Shown here piece by piece: positions 6,801 to 7,152 of a DNA stretch of 7,152 nt. Numbering within the stretch: the first letter of the stretch is position 1; each line of letters starts with the position of its first letter. Both the position numbers and the translations under genes were made by a program. A model generated the notes under the pieces. The model saw only the letters and a list, made by a program, of their open reading frames with translations. It was not told the origin of the DNA and ran no database searches. The stretch is from Bacteroidota bacterium (GTDB lineage: Bacteria > Bacteroidota > Bacteroidia > Chitinophagales > Chitinophagaceae), in contig JAEWJV010000071.1 of the NCBI GenBank assembly GCA_023386395.1, positions 1 through 7,152 on the forward strand, in the 5' to 3' direction.

Positions 6801-7152
6801 TTCGTTTGACAGGCCGTGTTGCAGGAGGTTCTTTGCAGGAAGCGCTTCCTTTAGGCCATTCTTTATCAACGAACAATCTGGGAAAAGATTTATCTATAAC
6901 GCTTGCTTTAACGTCCGGCAATAAATATGATTTGAGAAATGGCCCCGATAGCACTTTGTTTACATATCATTTATTACCTTCCAATGAAACGGATTCATCC
7001 AAAATTCATAAAACAAGGCTTCAATATTTCCAGCATCAGATTGTTATTTATCCCGATCCTTTAACTGGTGAATTTGTAGCCGATATTATACCCGAACAAT
7101 TTATTACATCCAACGTTTCCGCAACAGGATGGAATAATATCCTGGTTGATCC
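3842..7152 (+). CDS. Large secreted multidomain protein with Fn3-like, LamG and carboxypeptidase-regulatory-like domains (C-terminus beyond window)
   Basis: The frame is open from the ATG at 3842 to the window edge (1103 complete codons, no stop), so the protein is incomplete. Residues 1-36 form a signal peptide: basic start, hydrophobic core SLLLAAILVSL, and AVA before a likely cut at 36/37. Residues 37 to about 200 form an aromatic-rich beta module I do not recognise. Three Fn3-like domains follow, marked by core Trp303, Trp407 and Trp510, each with a matching F-strand about 51-56 residues later. A carboxypeptidase-regulatory-like fold begins at TGNIYGRVRYGNG (588 onward). A LamG/concanavalin-like domain occupies about 621-790 (TIEAWIKPDD, FIDELRMWNKAL with Asp753-Trp758, AYWRFDES at 784-791). 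Another regulatory-like fold lies at 892-959, and a further beta module starts near 986. Only two cysteines occur (455, 568), and no catalytic motif is seen. It is probably a surface or exported adhesion or carbohydrate-contact protein; the role is inferred. Whether it carries a type IX sorting domain cannot be seen. Confidence 0.9.
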   Translation, partial: MKNIYTKNFLWGTRYFLKSLLLAAILVSLTPKQAVADTWQNNNDFFYTSSFDAARGSFHVYVRFYDDNPIAYLHNIFLAYTTDNNTYTDIYYFNDNTVTKLPSPISHIIFDLEYYTDNNKHRWADIEIKIDNSIKDIKNVKLYGKEGDASAVWFYYSSNGFPSTTPVNGARTVTIQQMSAFTLAPVTFITTGIIAPRALVGYKKTLNDVDKVSRMQLFYDNGTPASGLYNSVAADFVYDTVFTANGEQGYFYKQQAYFDDISGTYPYGRVNMNSPTIDVPAFPLPYLMSGYYDTSNHVIKLNWGIDPVTAGNYVKSDFKLQIANDLTFSNPTEKIIPYNSTSSTFSYDITSNLSPHIYFRVSRDYNNTDWHLWDVGTGSDLSVPFTKFDTSKISIGLLPDNTAKIIWPVNTTAWLPGASFVITKLDYSNNTQSEIKLSETDFKKGFYIDKLIATCTEYHYMVQVVPPANSGFTAWEAVPLKDSIIRSNIGDLISISASKGYFPNRTELNWNSTGSFSNYIVERAEYGMNNYVKIATVSASGDGSYQLDDEKGIPGTYYSYRIIGMINCNNKPVYAKDTLYAIGFRSPTGNIYGRVRYGNGQSVAGVSVRLESKDAVRQGKIIYMDGAANSYLSVDSLKTNLDDIATIEAWIKPDDANPSNQIIISRKGQYELGFDGDGKLYFNANGVIAKGDYKNMNQSFIHIAGIRTQDAVMIMLNGSIIANVTAAITASAPYKGLLIGKNETGNYFKGFIDELRMWNKALPDSVVARDYTRLVTGSEDGLIAYWRFDESVTNQFFDISSKGSHYNQNDGIVYGAAIHTDTIPTLEQLSLKAYTDTSGNYFISGVPYTGNGTTYAIVPLLGTHQFDPASVNRLVSPGATEFTVDFTDKSSFPVSGYVYYRNSNVPVSGAQFKIDGIFAQQDNGAIIESDATGAFTINVPVGYHEVKAVKTNHVFVNDGKITDRYGNNINYQDNTLNAVKLYDSTTIRLTGRVAGGSLQEALPLGHSLSTNNLGKDLSITLALTSGNKYDLRNGPDSTLFTYHLLPSNETDSSKIHKTRLQYFQHQIVIYPDPLTGEFVADIIPEQFITSNVSATGWNNILVD

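Noticed and set aside
1..7152. RNA genes, CRISPR arrays, insertion sequences, integrase or attachment sites
   Set aside because: No tRNA or rRNA-like segments, no regularly spaced repeats, no transposase or recombinase frame and no target-site duplications were seen. The window is almost fully accounted for by four protein genes.

Overview
The window looks like a chromosomal segment from a Bacteroidota bacterium, most plausibly of the Chitinophagaceae type. Three things point there: moderate-to-low GC, start codons without clear Shine-Dalgarno sequences, and candidate promoters of the Bacteroidota form (TTTG about 19-20 nt upstream of TAnnTTTG). A very large secreted beta-sandwich protein is also typical of the phylum. 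The assignment is an inference from style and gene content. No marker gene is present.

Left part, minus strand (1-3662): reading in the direction of transcription, there is a small class I SAM-dependent methyltransferase (3662-3036), then a 2,5-dioxovalerate (alpha-ketoglutaric semialdehyde) dehydrogenase (2929-1442), then, 35 bp later, an APC-superfamily amino acid permease that starts at 1406 and runs off the left edge. The dehydrogenase-permease pair suggests uptake and degradation of an amino acid that passes through 2-oxoglutarate semialdehyde. Hydroxyproline is the best-known candidate. The methyltransferase is on the same strand but 106 bp away, and has no evident link to the pathway.

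Middle (3663-3841): a 179-bp divergent intergenic region holds a candidate -7 box for the methyltransferase, a candidate promoter for the rightward gene, and a perfect 9-bp inverted repeat (TTTACAGGC/GCCTGTAAA) over that promoter and its leader.

Right part, plus strand (3842-7152): one open reading frame runs off the right edge. It encodes at least 1103 residues of a secreted multidomain protein: a signal peptide, an unrecognised aromatic-rich N-terminal module, three fibronectin-III-like domains about 103 residues apart, and a carboxypeptidase-regulatory-like beta-sandwich that seems to be split by a LamG jelly-roll domain. Further beta modules follow. Its C-terminus, where a type IX secretion sorting domain might sit, is outside the window.

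No RNA genes, mobile elements, CRISPR arrays or integration sites were seen. The most notable items are the nested domain architecture of the large protein, the inverted repeat over its promoter, and a well-formed internal promoter candidate ahead of the permease. I see no clear sign of a wholly new system.
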